Shown here one piece after another: positions 1 through 9,704 of a DNA stretch of 64,000 nucleotides (the first letter of the stretch is position 1; each line of letters starts with the position of its first letter). The DNA lies in assembly GCF_009917385.1 (NCBI RefSeq), contig NZ_QWLJ01000020.1, positions 1 through 64,000 on the forward strand, read 5' to 3'. The translations under genes and the position numbers were made by a program. The stretch comes from Roseburia sp. 1XD42-34. Lineage in GTDB: Bacteria > Bacillota > Bacilli > Bacillales > Amphibacillaceae. The notes beneath the pieces are model-generated. The model was not told the origin of the DNA and did not search any database. It was given only the letters and a program-made list of their open reading frames with translations.

Positions 1-46
1 AAACAAGAGAAAACGTTAGTAAATAGAGGGAGTATAAAATTTGTTA

Positions 47-283
47 CTTTGGGATACCGATATAACGGAATAGCCACGTCCGGCGCAAGCGCCCAGAACT
101 AGGCGACTTACGAATCGCCCTACGATAAGTCATCATCGGTTGTAGCTAAGAGGAAGACCGACTAAATACGGGCTTGCCGCTCAGGCGTCAGCATACCACT
201 GGTTTTAGTGGCATGATTCCTAAAACTTCAGTTGCTTCGTTCCATTCGCTACGTTGCTGACCGGGCGCCCTGCGCCTTTGTTC
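47..283 (+). repeat. Family A dispersed repeat, copy A1
   Basis: This is one of six related intergenic copies in the window (A1 47-283, A2 10789-10977 minus, A3 14124-14356, A4 19955-20194, A5 36001-36075 minus and partial, A6 55223-55632 interrupted). Shared blocks are a left part containing CACGTCCGGC, a GGCGA...TCGCC hairpin followed by CTACGATAA, the block AGAGGAAG.CCGACTA, a variable hairpin (here CCACT 196-200 with AGTGG 207-211), GCATGATTCCT, and an end hairpin GGCGC 264-268 / GCGCC 272-276 followed by TTTGTTC. A1 shares its left end with A4. It lies just upstream of yqzE. No transposase is present. The function is unknown. Confidence 0.85.
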
Positions 284-390
284 AATATTCCATTGGTACG
301 GGTGATTATAAACTAACCAGGTTTGGAAATGCTATTTATATAGGTCGTAAGAAAAAAATCATAATAAGGATAGCATGGGAGGGAACTATT

Positions 391-582
391 TTGTCTACGA
401 GAGATTATATACAATTTATCACCGAACAGTTCGTCACTTATTTGGATATGCCTGCAGATGAAAAAAGACGACGAAAAGAAGCGAAAAAAAGATCGAAATG
501 GTCGACCACAAACAAGTGGTTTGGTACACTTCCACTAGCCTTGAGGATAATGCGTCAACCATCGAATAAGCAGGCGAAATAA
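391..582 (+). CDS. yqzE: YqzE family small protein
   Basis: A 63-residue protein of unknown function, in B. subtilis encoded next to the comG competence operon. It begins STRDYIQFITEQFVTYLD, continues with a very basic stretch (KRRRKEAKKR) and ends with the WFGTLPLALR block that marks the family. I chose the TTG at 391 because GGGAGG lies seven bases upstream. The reading frame stays open further upstream, but only through repeat A1, so those extra codons are not part of the gene. Its place before yqhG-yqhH and gcvT matches the B. subtilis order. The comG genes would lie left of the window. Confidence 0.8.
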   Translation: MSTRDYIQFITEQFVTYLDMPADEKRRRKEAKKRSKWSTTNKWFGTLPLALRIMRQPSNKQAK

Positions 583-590
583 ACGCCTGC
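570..590 (+). terminator. Hairpin at the end of yqzE
   Basis: GCAGGCG (570-576) pairs with CGCCTGC (584-590). The yqzE stop codon TAA lies in the loop. There is no good T run after it, so it is a weak terminator or a bidirectional hairpin between convergent yqzE and yqhG. Confidence 0.4.
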
Positions 591-632
591 TTCAGGTCAT
601 ATGCTTTATAGAACTAGATGGCCACAACAGGA

Positions 633-1412
633 TTAAGCTGTGTCCGATGCTAAGTAAAATAATCCACCATTGACGACTTGGTATGTAATTTTGGGTTGGA
701 ATCGTTCCTGTATTTCCTTGAGTTCTCGTTCCATTGTCTCATCTTCCGTATCTTCGGTGTAAAAATGATGTAATAGCGTGGTTTCTTCTTCTAATGCCTG
801 TAAAGCTTCTATTGCCCATGAATGCTCTTGACTTTCTACATACTGATCGAGTACTGATTCAATACGTTTATAACCGCTATGAAGCTTAATCATTGGCGAA
901 AGTGTATAGCAATAGTCGGAAATAGTCGTTTCAAGCGAAATGGCTTTTAGCAGATCCATCATATCCGATTTTAAAACGCCATTGATTAAATTGAGACCAA
1001 TAGAAAACAGTTCATCGCGCTTATGTTTTCCTTGATAACTAATTTTAATATTTGTCACTAGCCAAGGGAAGAGTGGGGTATTCACATTTGGATTGAGTTG
1101 CTGAAATAGCTTGGTGTACTTTTCTGATTGCTGTAAATAACGTATAATCTGTTGTAGGCGTGGACTACCAAAATGGATCCATTCCCCCTTTTCCTGCCGC
1201 TTATCAGGGTTCGTTATTAGTGTAAGTTGCATGGGATCTCCTGGATAGCCCATTTTTTTTATATAATGCCAATAAAACGGCCTGTTCATAAGCACCTTGT
1301 CCATCTCTTCCGTAAGCTGAATGGTCAATACCCCATCATGATTTGTTAAAATTGGACAGTGATGTGCTTTGAAAAAATCATATAGAAATGCATTTAAATC
1401 ATGTATCTCCAT
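633..1412 (-). CDS. yqhG: YqhG family protein
   Basis: A 259-residue protein of the YqhG family (about 260 residues in B. subtilis). I know no biochemical function for it. It has no signal peptide and no clear membrane segment. It is a soluble mixed protein that opens MEIHDLNAFLYDFFKAHH. The start at 1412 is set by AGGAGG seven bases upstream; a longer open frame back to 1454 would run deep into the helicase gene. It overlaps the 3' end of yqhH by 14 bases, so the two are translationally coupled and probably act together. Confidence 0.8.
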   Translation of the reverse strand: MEIHDLNAFLYDFFKAHHCPILTNHDGVLTIQLTEEMDKVLMNRPFYWHYIKKMGYPGDPMQLTLITNPDKRQEKGEWIHFGSPRLQQIIRYLQQSEKYTKLFQQLNPNVNTPLFPWLVTNIKISYQGKHKRDELFSIGLNLINGVLKSDMMDLLKAISLETTISDYCYTLSPMIKLHSGYKRIESVLDQYVESQEHSWAIEALQALEEETTLLHHFYTEDTEDETMERELKEIQERFQPKITYQVVNGGLFYLASDTA

Positions 1413-3060
1413 ATTGCTTTTCCTCCTGTATATCAGATCTTTGTGCTGACTCAATTACAGCCGAGAGATTTTGCAGTTTGATTTTAGCTTCACCAACAGT
1501 TGCTGATTCTGCATAAATTTGTTCAATTTCTTTTTCCATATTATCAATGGATAACTCGCTTAAAATAGCATCTAAATCACCAATGACATGCTCAAATAGA
1601 TGAATCTTCTCATACAACAGCTTCATAATATGTTCTTCCACCGTATCTCTAATTGCAAAATTATAGACAAACACATCTTTCTCTTGACCATAGCGATGAA
1701 TACGTCCAATTCTCTGCTCTAAACGCATCGGGTTCCATGGTAAGTCATAGTTAATCATATAATTACAAAATTGTAGATTTATTCCTTCGCCTCCAGCTTC
1801 TGTGGCAATTAATACTTGGGCATGATCTTTAAATAGTTGGCGCATCCAGTCTTTTTTCCCCCGCTTAAATCCTCCACGGAAAGGAACAGAACTGATGCCA
1901 TTTTGTTGTAAATAATATTGCAAGTAAAATTGCGTGGCACGATATTCTGTGAAGATAATCACTTTCTCGTTGCCAATTTTATTAATTAGTTCCACCACTT
2001 TTGCTGCTTTTTGATGGTGAGGTAATTGTTCAATTTTTTGTACCACATCTTGAATGGAATCTAATTGAGGGTTTTCTGCAAGTACTTTTTGCAAAGATAA
2101 ATAGCACGCTTCTCTCGATGAACAAAATTCACGCAGATACGTGATTTTAGAAAATGCAGGAAATAGTGCTGTACCTGCTTCAAGCTTTTGATAAACCTCT
2201 GCTTCTTCGTTTGAAAACTCTGTCCAAATCGTTTTAATATGTCGTTTAATTTGATTTAAACCTGTTTCTTTTCTTGTGTTTCTTATCATTACTTTTTGGA
2301 TTAATTGTTTTAAAAACAAATCTTGTTTCATATTTTTTCGGTCGTTTCCATAGCTTGCTTTGAAAGAATCATAGTTCCCTAAATGTCCTGGTTTTAAAAT
2401 GGACACGAGGTTAAAAATCTCCAGCAATTCATTTTGAACAGGAGTAGCCGTTAATAATAGGCAGTACTTCTTCTTTAGTGACCGTACAAATTGGTAGTTT
2501 TTCGTTTTATGATTTTTTAACTTATGTGCTTCATCCACAAGGACAAAATCATAATCTAAGTTAAGAATGGTCTCCTGGTGTTGTACCCTTTTAGCAGTAT
2601 CTAAAGAAGAAATAATAATATTACCTTGCTCCCAACTCATATTTTTACGATAAGCTACTGCTGGAATGTAAAACTTTTCGTTTAATTCTCTTTCCCATTG
2701 GTTTACTAAAGAAGCAGGAACTAAAATCAGAGCTTTTTTCACTAATCCACGAATCATATATTCTTTTAATACCAGTCCAGCTTCAATGGTTTTTCCCAAT
2801 CCAACTTCATCGGCTAAAATGGCTCTGCCATGCATTTGTTCCATAACTTGTTCTGCAGTCCGAATCTGATGATCTAAAAAGGAAACGTGAGGCAAAAATT
2901 CTAACGCTCGTAATCCTGTAAAGTTAGGCACCATCGTTGTTTGTTCAGTGGCATAGGCCATGGAGAACAACTCCCAAGAAGAAAGAGGGACATTTTTTTC
3001 AAGTTTATCTTCAAGTTCCTTGATGAAGCTATCATCTTTTTCTACATAGATCGATTTCAT
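1399..3060 (-). CDS. yqhH: SNF2-family DEAD/DEAH helicase YqhH
   Basis: A 553-residue superfamily 2 ATPase of the SNF2/RapA type, close to the B. subtilis YqhH length. Helicase motifs are intact: Walker A GLGKT at residues 87-91, DEAH at 176-179, TATP at 204-207, and a C-terminal helicase half with TEAGGEGINLQ and QRIGRIHRYGQ near residue 450. Such proteins move on DNA or remodel protein-nucleic acid complexes. The substrate of YqhH is not known. The start at 3060 has AAGGAA upstream. It is the first gene of a two-gene minus-strand unit with yqhG and diverges from the gcv operon. Confidence 0.85.
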   Translation of the reverse strand: MKSIYVEKDDSFIKELEDKLEKNVPLSSWELFSMAYATEQTTMVPNFTGLRALEFLPHVSFLDHQIRTAEQVMEQMHGRAILADEVGLGKTIEAGLVLKEYMIRGLVKKALILVPASLVNQWERELNEKFYIPAVAYRKNMSWEQGNIIISSLDTAKRVQHQETILNLDYDFVLVDEAHKLKNHKTKNYQFVRSLKKKYCLLLTATPVQNELLEIFNLVSILKPGHLGNYDSFKASYGNDRKNMKQDLFLKQLIQKVMIRNTRKETGLNQIKRHIKTIWTEFSNEEAEVYQKLEAGTALFPAFSKITYLREFCSSREACYLSLQKVLAENPQLDSIQDVVQKIEQLPHHQKAAKVVELINKIGNEKVIIFTEYRATQFYLQYYLQQNGISSVPFRGGFKRGKKDWMRQLFKDHAQVLIATEAGGEGINLQFCNYMINYDLPWNPMRLEQRIGRIHRYGQEKDVFVYNFAIRDTVEEHIMKLLYEKIHLFEHVIGDLDAILSELSIDNMEKEIEQIYAESATVGEAKIKLQNLSAVIESAQRSDIQEEKQYGDT

Positions 3061-3117
3061 GGTAACATTCCTTTTTTGTTGAATATATCGTTTCTCTATT
3101 TTATCTTGCTAAATATG

Positions 3118-3126
3118 TGCTATAAT
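3118..3126 (+). promoter_or_regulatory. Extended -10 promoter of the gcv operon
   Basis: TG-C-TATAAT forms an extended -10 element. No convincing -35 box is seen 17 bases upstream. Transcription from about 3133 would include the whole riboswitch leader. Confidence 0.5.
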
Positions 3127-3210
3127 AATACACAATAAAATAGATGTTTCATTGATGGATTAGTACATAGTATAACCAAAACTACATTTTTCATAAAAGC
3201 GAATGAATAC

Positions 3211-3425
3211 AAGGGGAGAGCTTACATAGATCCCATATAGTGAAAGTCAAACTATGTAACGCCGAAGGAGCAAGCAAAAGCGAATCTCTCAGGCAAACAG
3301 ACTCTTGTAGGACGCAACTCTGGAGAGTGTCTACAGCAACGGTTGGCTGTGGACCACCCACGAAGCAAATACCAATCCTTGTATTGGTATGCAACTTTCT
3401 GGTAGCAGGACAGAGATTTCATGAA
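3211..3425 (+). promoter_or_regulatory. Tandem glycine riboswitch
   Basis: Two glycine aptamers lie in a row upstream of gcvT. The first carries CGCCGAAGGAGCAAG and AATCTCTCAGGCAAACAGAC, both hallmarks of the family. The second carries CACCCACGAAGCAA and CTTTCTGGTAGCAGGACAGA, followed at once by a terminator hairpin. ACATAG and CTATGT pair within aptamer 1. In this family glycine binding favours read-through into the glycine cleavage genes. The genomic context (gcvT-gcvPA-gcvPB downstream) fits exactly. Confidence 0.93.
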
Positions 3426-3449
3426 AAAACGATGGAATCTCTCTTTTTA
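3412..3449 (+). terminator. Riboswitch-controlled terminator
   Basis: AGAGATTTC (3412-3420) pairs with GGAATCTCT (3434-3442), followed by CTTTTTAT. The left arm overlaps the closing part of the second glycine aptamer, as expected for a switch in which ligand binding competes with terminator formation. Confidence 0.85.
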
Positions 3450-3600
3450 TTGCGCGTAAAAACCTAAATATTTGCAAGAATGGACTCTAGATTGATCCGT
3501 TTTTGAAGTATTGGAGTTAAGCGTGTAATCGTGCAAATCGATGCTAAAAAAGATTTGGCCCCAAGTGAGTTTTTTAAAAAAGAATAAGGGAGTGATTGGG

Positions 3601-4716
3601 ATGAGTGAGTTAAAAAAAACGCCTTTATATCCAATTTACGAAGAGTATGGTGCAAAAGCCATTGATTTTGGTGGTTGGAACTTACCTGTTCAGTTTAAAG
3701 GGATTAAGCATGAGCACGAGGTAACGAGGACAAAAGCTGGGTTATTTGATGTGTCACATATGGGGGAAATCACAGTTAAAGGTCCAAAAAGTTTAGAATT
3801 TTTACAAAAAATGGTCACGAATGACGTAGCCAAGCTTACTCCTAACCGAGCGCAGTATACGTTTATGTGTTATGAAGACGGTGGTACGGTGGATGACTTT
3901 CTTATCTATATGCTGGCAGAAAATGACTACTTGTTAGTTGTAAACGCGGCAAATACGGAAAAAGACTTTCAATGGCTGTTAGATCATAATAACTACAGTA
4001 GTGCAGAAGTGAAAATTGAAAATGTATCAGAATATTACGCGCAACTCGCTTTACAAGGTCCTCTCGCAGAAGAAATATTGCAATCGTTAACAACGACAGA
4101 TTTATCAGCAATTCGCTTTTTTAGATTTGAGTTGGATGTTGCCTTTACGGGAATAGAGGGAAGAGCAATTGTGTCACGTACGGGATACACAGGTGAAGAT
4201 GGATTTGAAATTTATGTCCCTGCAGCTAGTGGAATCCCACTTTGGAAAGCGATTTTAGAAGCTGGTAAAGAAAAAGGAGCAGAACCGATCGGTTTAGGAG
4301 CCAGAGATACATTACGGTTTGAAGCGGCTTTACCTTTATACGGTCAAGAATTATCACCAACGATTACTCCAGTGGAAGCTGGTTTAACATTTGCCGTAAA
4401 GGTGAATAAAGCGGTCGATTTCATTGGGAAGCAAGTTCTGCAAAAACAAATAGAACAAGGTGCTGACAGACAGCTTGTAGGCTTGGAAATGATCGATAAA
4501 GGTATTCCTCGAACTGGATATGACATTTACGATGACTCGTCAAAGGTCGGTGTAATTACTTCGGGCACTCAGGCGCCAACGCTTGAAAAAAATCTAGGAC
4601 TTGCTTTAGTGAGAAGTCCTTATGCGAAAGAAGGAACAGAGCTCCTCGTGCAGGTTCGCAAGCGGCAGCTACAGGCAAGAGTTGTTCCTACGCCTTTTTA
4701 TAAACGAGAAAAATAG
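3601..4716 (+). CDS. gcvT: Aminomethyltransferase (glycine cleavage T protein)
   Basis: GcvT takes the aminomethyl group from the lipoyl H protein and transfers the one-carbon unit to tetrahydrofolate, releasing ammonia. The protein has 371 residues, near the usual 360-370. Typical stretches are present: FDVSHMGEI near the N terminus, ANTEKDFQWL, and SRTGYTGEDGFEIY in the folate-binding domain. The start at 3601 follows AGGGAGTG; the frame is open back to 3541 but those codons lack homology. It is the first gene of gcvT-gcvPA-gcvPB, under the glycine riboswitch. The H protein gene is not in this window. Confidence 0.96.
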   Translation: MSELKKTPLYPIYEEYGAKAIDFGGWNLPVQFKGIKHEHEVTRTKAGLFDVSHMGEITVKGPKSLEFLQKMVTNDVAKLTPNRAQYTFMCYEDGGTVDDFLIYMLAENDYLLVVNAANTEKDFQWLLDHNNYSSAEVKIENVSEYYAQLALQGPLAEEILQSLTTTDLSAIRFFRFELDVAFTGIEGRAIVSRTGYTGEDGFEIYVPAASGIPLWKAILEAGKEKGAEPIGLGARDTLRFEAALPLYGQELSPTITPVEAGLTFAVKVNKAVDFIGKQVLQKQIEQGADRQLVGLEMIDKGIPRTGYDIYDDSSKVGVITSGTQAPTLEKNLGLALVRSPYAKEGTELLVQVRKRQLQARVVPTPFYKREK

Positions 4717-4728
4717 GGGGAGAAATCA

Positions 4729-6078
4729 ATGGAATTTCGTTATTTACCTATGACTGAAGATGACAAACAAGCAATGTTAGCTAGCATCGGTATCAAAGAT
4801 ACAGAAGAGCTTTTTGCTGATATTCCAAGCAATGTACGTTTACAGCGTACAATGGAACTTAAAAAGCCTGCCAGTGAAGCAGATTTGATAAAAGAATTGG
4901 CACAATTAGCTGCAAAAAATGCAAATTTGAAACAATATACAAGTTTTTTAGGTGCAGGTGTATATGATCATTTTATTCCATCTGTTGTCGACCATGTTAT
5001 TTCTAGGTCAGAATTTTATACAGCTTACACGCCGTATCAACCGGAAATATCACAAGGGGAGCTGCAAGCGATTTTTGAATTTCAAACGATGATTTGTGAA
5101 TTAACAGGAATGGATGTTGCAAATTCGTCCATGTACGATGGTGGAACTGCTCTGGCTGAAGCAGTGAATTTAAGTGCCGCACAAACAAAGCGAAAAAAAG
5201 TTTTAGTGTCTAATGCTGTCCATCCGCAATATCGAGCTGTTATTGAGACCTATGCAAAGGGTCCTAATTTGGAAATCATTTATATTGATACAAAGGATGG
5301 AAAAACGGATGTAGCGAAACTTAAAGCTGCTTTGGATGAAGAAACGGCAAGTGTTGTTATACAGTATCCAAACTTTTTTGGGCAATTAGAACCGATGGAA
5401 GAGGTACAGCAGCTGATTGAAAATCAAAAGAAAACAATGTTTATTACATCCAGTAACCCATTAGCGTTGGGATATTTGACACCGCCTGCAGCATTTGGCG
5501 CGGATATTGTGGTTGGCGATACACAAGTATTTGGTATTCCGGCTCAATTCGGCGGCCCCCATTGCGGTTATTTTGCAACAACAAAGAAGCTTATGCGTAA
5601 AGTGCCGGGAAGATTAGTAGGTCAAACGATAGATGAAGATGGCATTAGAGGATTTGTTCTTACATTACAGGCGAGAGAACAACATATTCGTAGAGATAAG
5701 GCTACTTCCAATATTTGTTCAAACCAAGCGTTAAATGCTCTTGCCAGTGCAGTAGCGATGAGCTCAATCGGAAAGCATGGACTGAAGAAAATGGCAGCTA
5801 TGAATATGAAAAAAGCACGTTATGCGATGAAAAAGTTACAAGAAGCAGGATTTACCATTGTTAGTAAAGGCGTGTTTTTCAATGAGTTTATTATTCAATT
5901 GGATAAGCCTGTCGCAGAAGTCAATGAGCGATTACTTGAAAAAGGGATCATTGGAGGATATGATCTAGCAAGAGATTATCCTGACATGAATGGGCATATG
6001 CTTATAGCTGTTACGGAAAACAGGAAGATGGAAGAAATAAATCAATTTGTTAAAGAATTGAGGGATATTCATGGCTAA
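4729..6078 (+). CDS. gcvPA: Glycine dehydrogenase (decarboxylating) subunit 1
   Basis: N-terminal half of the split P protein, a cytoplasmic PLP enzyme that decarboxylates glycine and loads the aminomethyl group onto the H protein. The length of 449 residues matches the Bacillus subunit. Recognisable segments include [14 protein letters not shown] near residues 100-115, DGGTALAEA, and [10 protein letters not shown]. It starts 12 bases after gcvT behind GGGGGAG and overlaps gcvPB by eight bases. This subunit has the P fold but lacks the PLP lysine, which sits in gcvPB. Confidence 0.96.
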   Translation: MEFRYLPMTEDDKQAMLASIGIKDTEELFADIPSNVRLQRTMELKKPASEADLIKELAQLAAKNANLKQYTSFLGAGVYDHFIPSVVDHVISRSEFYTAYTPYQPEISQGELQAIFEFQTMICELTGMDVANSSMYDGGTALAEAVNLSAAQTKRKKVLVSNAVHPQYRAVIETYAKGPNLEIIYIDTKDGKTDVAKLKAALDEETASVVIQYPNFFGQLEPMEEVQQLIENQKKTMFITSSNPLALGYLTPPAAFGADIVVGDTQVFGIPAQFGGPHCGYFATTKKLMRKVPGRLVGQTIDEDGIRGFVLTLQAREQHIRRDKATSNICSNQALNALASAVAMSSIGKHGLKKMAAMNMKKARYAMKKLQEAGFTIVSKGVFFNEFIIQLDKPVAEVNERLLEKGIIGGYDLARDYPDMNGHMLIAVTENRKMEEINQFVKELRDIHG

Positions 6079-7531
6079 GCAAGACTTTCCATTAATTTTT
6101 GAACGGAGTAAAGCTGGAAGAATAGGCTATAGTTTGCCAGAATTAGAGGTTCCTGATATCGATTTAGCGGAAGAACTGGAAGAAACTTATATTCGAAAAG
6201 AAGCACCAGATCTCCCTGAGATTAGCGAACTTGATTTAATGCGTCATTATACGGCTCTATCAAACAGAAATTATGGTGTGGATTCTGGTTTTTATCCATT
6301 AGGCTCATGTACTATGAAATATAACCCGAAAATGAATGAAGATGTTGCACGTATGGATGGGTTTAGTCATATTCATCCAGATCAACCTGAAAGCAGTGTG
6401 CAAGGGGCAATGGAAATGATGTATGATCTGCAAACTGCATTGTGCGAGATAACGGGAATGGATGAAGTCTCATTGCAATCTGCTGCAGGTGCGCAAGGTG
6501 AATGGACTGCGTTAATGATGATTCGTGCTTTTCATGAGGCAAATGGTGACTTTCACCGTACGAAAGTGATCGTTCCGGATTCAGCGCACGGTACGAATCC
6601 CGCTTCTGCGACGGTTGCCGGTTTTGAGTCTGTTACAGTAAAATCGAATGAAAAAGGACTGGTTGATTTAGAGGATTTGAAACGAGTAGTTGGTCCTGAT
6701 ACAGCAGCGTTAATGTTAACGAACCCGAATACGTTAGGCTTATTTGAAACGGAAATTGAAGAAATGGCAAAAATCGTGCATGACGCAGGTGGAAAGCTTT
6801 ACTATGACGGAGCTAATTTAAACGCAATTATGGGCTATACACGCCCAGGAGATATGGGATTTGATGCTGTTCATTTAAATCTGCACAAAACATTTACGGG
6901 CCCTCATGGAGGCGGAGGACCTGGCTCTGGTCCTGTTGGTGTGACCGAAGAGTTAAAACCATTCTTACCGAAGCCGTTACTAGAAAAGCAAGGGGAAGCA
7001 TACCGCTTTAACTATGATCTTCCTAGCTCAATTGGCAGGGTAAAACCATATTACGGTAACTTTGGAATTTATTTACGTGCTTATACGTATATTCGTACAA
7101 TGGGTGCGGAAGGGTTAAAGCAAGCGAGTGAGTACGCTGTATTAAATGCGAATTACTTGATGAGACAATTAGAGGAAGAATATGATCTGCCTTTTGATCA
7201 ACATTGCAAGCATGAATTTGTACTCTCTGGCAGACGTCAGAAAAAGCTGGGTGTACGCACATTAGATATCGCTAAGCGATTGTTGGATTATGGGTATCAT
7301 CCACCAACAATTTATTTCCCGTTAAATGTAGAAGAGGCATTAATGATAGAGCCGACAGAAACGGAAGCAAAAGAAACACTAGATGGATTTATCGAGGCAA
7401 TGAAAAAGATTGCTGCTGAAGCAAGAGACGAACCAGAACTAGTACAGGAAGCTCCGCATGACACGATCGTTAAGCGAATGGATGAAACAATGGCTGCTAG
7501 AAAGCCGATTTTGCGGTATGAAAAACAATAG
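6071..7531 (+). CDS. gcvPB: Glycine dehydrogenase (decarboxylating) subunit 2
   Basis: C-terminal, PLP-carrying half of the split glycine decarboxylase, 486 residues. The cofactor lysine is K273 within [18 protein letters not shown], a motif specific to P proteins. It forms the active enzyme with GcvPA. It overlaps gcvPA by eight bases, so translation is coupled. It is the last gene of the operon and is followed by a strong hairpin at 7596. Confidence 0.96.
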   Translation: MAKQDFPLIFERSKAGRIGYSLPELEVPDIDLAEELEETYIRKEAPDLPEISELDLMRHYTALSNRNYGVDSGFYPLGSCTMKYNPKMNEDVARMDGFSHIHPDQPESSVQGAMEMMYDLQTALCEITGMDEVSLQSAAGAQGEWTALMMIRAFHEANGDFHRTKVIVPDSAHGTNPASATVAGFESVTVKSNEKGLVDLEDLKRVVGPDTAALMLTNPNTLGLFETEIEEMAKIVHDAGGKLYYDGANLNAIMGYTRPGDMGFDAVHLNLHKTFTGPHGGGGPGSGPVGVTEELKPFLPKPLLEKQGEAYRFNYDLPSSIGRVKPYYGNFGIYLRAYTYIRTMGAEGLKQASEYAVLNANYLMRQLEEEYDLPFDQHCKHEFVLSGRRQKKLGVRTLDIAKRLLDYGYHPPTIYFPLNVEEALMIEPTETEAKETLDGFIEAMKKIAAEARDEPELVQEAPHDTIVKRMDETMAARKPILRYEKQ

Positions 7532-7595
7532 CATAGCAGGTGGTTTTCTGTTTCTGCACGCTGTCGTGAGCTCAACCAACTAAAGTCATAACCAA

Positions 7596-7635
7596 AACCC
7601 AAAGGCAGTATAGCTGGTGACCTTTGGGTTTATTT
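7596..7635. terminator. Bidirectional terminator between gcvPB and yqhL
   Basis: AACCCAAAGG (7596-7605) pairs perfectly with CCTTTGGGTT (7621-7630), followed by TATTT. It lies between convergent gcvPB and yqhL and can serve both. Confidence 0.8.
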
Positions 7636-7664
7636 GCGTTGATAAACTGATCGAAACTAGAAGT

Positions 7665-8036
7665 TTAAGATTGTTTAATCTTACCAGTCCACTTCTTAAA
7701 GCCGCCTTTTAAAACACTAATATCTTTATATCCTTTTTTATGCAAAAGTTGTGCGGCTCTTGCAGATCTTGAACCACCTTGACAATAAAGATATACTGGT
7801 TTGTCTTTACGCATTTCCACTAAGCGTTGTCTCATTTGCGTTACTGGTATATTTCTAGCGCCAAGAATATGACCGCGTTTGAATTCTTGCGGTTCCCGTA
7901 CATCAATTAATTGAGCTTTACGGTAACCTTCACGAAATTGGTCTTCTGTTAATGTTTTCAAATACATGCGTTGTCGAAAAAACCGAAATATAAGGAAGGC
8001 TGCAAGAACTACGATGAGTATTACTAAAAATTCCAT
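7665..8036 (-). CDS. yqhL: Membrane-anchored rhodanese-domain protein YqhL
   Basis: A 123-residue protein with one N-terminal membrane helix (residues about 3-20, EFLVILIVVLAAFLIFRFF) and a single rhodanese domain. The active-site loop is YCQGGSRSAR with cysteine C85, so it could carry sulfane sulfur as a persulfide. LIDVREPQEF and GARNIP are standard rhodanese blocks. The start at 8036 has GGGGGA upstream; the longer frame to 8153 lacks support. The gene is convergent with gcvPB, as in B. subtilis. Its partner is unknown. Confidence 0.88.
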   Translation of the reverse strand: MEFLVILIVVLAAFLIFRFFRQRMYLKTLTEDQFREGYRKAQLIDVREPQEFKRGHILGARNIPVTQMRQRLVEMRKDKPVYLYCQGGSRSARAAQLLHKKGYKDISVLKGGFKKWTGKIKQS

Positions 8037-8607
8037 TATTTTTCCCCCGTCTTTCACATTTGTACAATCTCTATTATAGGTGGTAGAACGGGATTTTTCA
8101 AAAATTATACGAAAGCTTTTTATTTGTAGTAAGGTATGATTCATACGATACACAGGTTAATATAGTATTTAGAATAGTCTCGAAAAATATAGAGGATGGA
8201 GTAATTTAAGTGAAAATGCCAGCATCAGCAAGCGTGAGCAAAGAAAACCATATGTAAGGCTTTACGAGCATGCAGTAAAGTTTTAATTCGATATGTTGCA
8301 TCTGGTGAAAACGTATCCTTGTAAAGCTCAACTTTTTCAGAGATCATGGGGCAATGAGATCTCCTCAGTTGCTAGTGGCACGGAAAGCAAAGTATATTTT
8401 TGGCGGGTTATATATTCTAACCATTATTTCTAGATTCCTCAGAATTTACTTTGAGAAAATACTTTTCCCTCAGCCTCTTTACGAATATTCAATAAGTATT
8501 ATTAAATTTCCATAATAGGAAGTAAGCTAGCTCCAGCAAATAAGTAACAGATTCTTACTTAAGATGGGAGATGAAAACAATACCGATATGTGGTACGATG
8601 TTTTAGC
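8037..8607. other. Long intergenic region, no gene
   Basis: No credible coding region is seen. It holds the yqhL promoter side, a partial repeat here called C1 (8360-8437), and AT-rich sequence before the mntR promoter. Confidence 0.6.
8360..8437 (-). repeat. Possible family C repeat, copy C1
   Basis: Read on the minus strand this segment contains ATCTAGAAATAATGG, then ATATATAACCCGCC and AAATATACTT. The same order with small changes occurs at 61919-61990. The shared exact core is 15 bases, and weaker similarity extends over about 70 bases. Confidence 0.45.
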
Positions 8608-8667
8608 TTGTTTCCTTTTCGTATTTCATGTATTCTTAATACAGAAACAATTTTGCCTTAGATAAAA
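8608..8667 (+). promoter_or_regulatory. Candidate mntR promoter with MntR-box-like operator
   Basis: A candidate promoter has TTGTTT (8608-8613), a 17-base spacer and TATTCT (8631-8636). Just downstream of the expected start lies TTTGCCTTAGATAAA (8652-8666). Its first nine bases match the known Bacillus MntR box (TTTGCCTTA), and the end keeps the AAA of the dyad. Manganese-bound MntR could therefore repress its own gene. This is inference from sequence alone. Confidence 0.5.
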
Positions 8668-8695
8668 AATTATTCTTGAAATGGAGGATATATAA

Positions 8696-9124
8696 ATGCC
8701 TACACCAAGCATGGAAGATTATATAGAACAAATTTATAATTTAATGGAGTCGAAAGGGTATGCACGTGTTTCAGATATTGCTGAAGCATTAGAAGTACAT
8801 CCTTCTTCAGTAACAAAAATGGTGCAAAAACTAGATCGAGATGATTACTTAAATTATGAAAAATACCGGGGGTTTATACTAACAGCTAAAGGAAAAAAAG
8901 TTGGCGAACGGTTAGTATTCCGACATGACTTGCTAGAAGAATTTTTGCAAATCATCGGGGTAGAGGATGAAAATATTTATAATGATGTAGAGGGTATTGA
9001 ACACCATTTGAGCTGGAATTCCATTGATCGGATTGGCGATGTTGTCAATTATTTTAAGCAAGACGAAGCAAGAGTTGAAGAGTTGAAACGTACTCATCAA
9101 GAAGCAGAGTTAGAAAATAACTGA
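8696..9124 (+). CDS. mntR: Manganese-dependent transcriptional regulator MntR
   Basis: A DtxR-family repressor of manganese uptake, 142 residues, the same length as B. subtilis MntR. The N-terminal winged helix-turn-helix (about residues 5-65, with [21 protein letters not shown]) is followed by a helical dimer domain. All six manganese ligands known from B. subtilis are at the same positions: D8, E11, H77, E99, E102 and H103. The start has GGAGG ten bases upstream. It stands alone, with long non-coding flanks on both sides. Confidence 0.96.
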   Translation: MPTPSMEDYIEQIYNLMESKGYARVSDIAEALEVHPSSVTKMVQKLDRDDYLNYEKYRGFILTAKGKKVGERLVFRHDLLEEFLQIIGVEDENIYNDVEGIEHHLSWNSIDRIGDVVNYFKQDEARVEELKRTHQEAELENN

Positions 9125-9704
9125 TAAAAAATATTATTTACTGGTTAATCCATCCATAATTGCAGTGCATCGCTATTAATTTATCCCTAGGCTATATTGT
9201 CAAGATGCCGCTTACAAAAAAGTAATACCTTCTCAGTACCCTACTAGCTCGTCCTTTGTGTCGAAGTTTTCCCATTTGCTTTTACATGATTTATGGTTTT
9301 CTATTAGTTCATAGGACGAGTGTGGCTTTTGGGGACGCATGTTATGTACAGGATAGAGAATAAGCTAACTCTGATTTTCTACTATAAAAGGTTCTAATTT
9401 GCTGCCCTTCTGCTTACTTATAAAACTAATAGGAACGTGTTCATACAGAAGGTAATAATACGTACTGGCAGCTTAAAGCCGATGAATTTAAGATCCATGC
9501 TATGTAAAGCTGTTTCCTACTTTGATAAAGGAAATGACTTCTTTGCGTGCGATGTATTTGCTGTGGAAGCCGTAAGCCTTCCTTGTCAGATTTCAATGAA
9601 TGACTAACGAATTCTATGAAGCTGCACAAAGCGTACTTTATTTTACCGGACATTTGAATAACCCCTAAAAAATGAAGCTTGTAAGCGATGAGGGGAGAAT
9701 GCTT
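9125..9704. other. Intergenic region, no gene
   Basis: There are about 580 bases without a convincing coding region. CTCGTCCT (9248-9255) and AGGACGAG (9313-9320) form a wide inverted repeat of unknown meaning. GAGGGGAG before 9705 is the yqhO ribosome binding site. Confidence 0.5.

Noticed and set aside
232-390. N-terminal extension of the yqzE reading frame
   Set aside because: These codons lie in repeat A1 and in AT-rich sequence; the ribosome binding site and family homology point to TTG 391.
3191-3467. Open frames on both strands across the gcv leader
   Set aside because: They cover the glycine riboswitch, whose conserved bases explain the sequence.
9248-9320. Inverted repeat CTCGTCCT / AGGACGAG as a terminator
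   Set aside because: The loop is 57 bases long and no T run follows.
9441-9653. 70-codon minus-strand frame between mntR and yqhO
   Set aside because: No ribosome binding site, no recognisable domain, and it lies in a non-coding gap.
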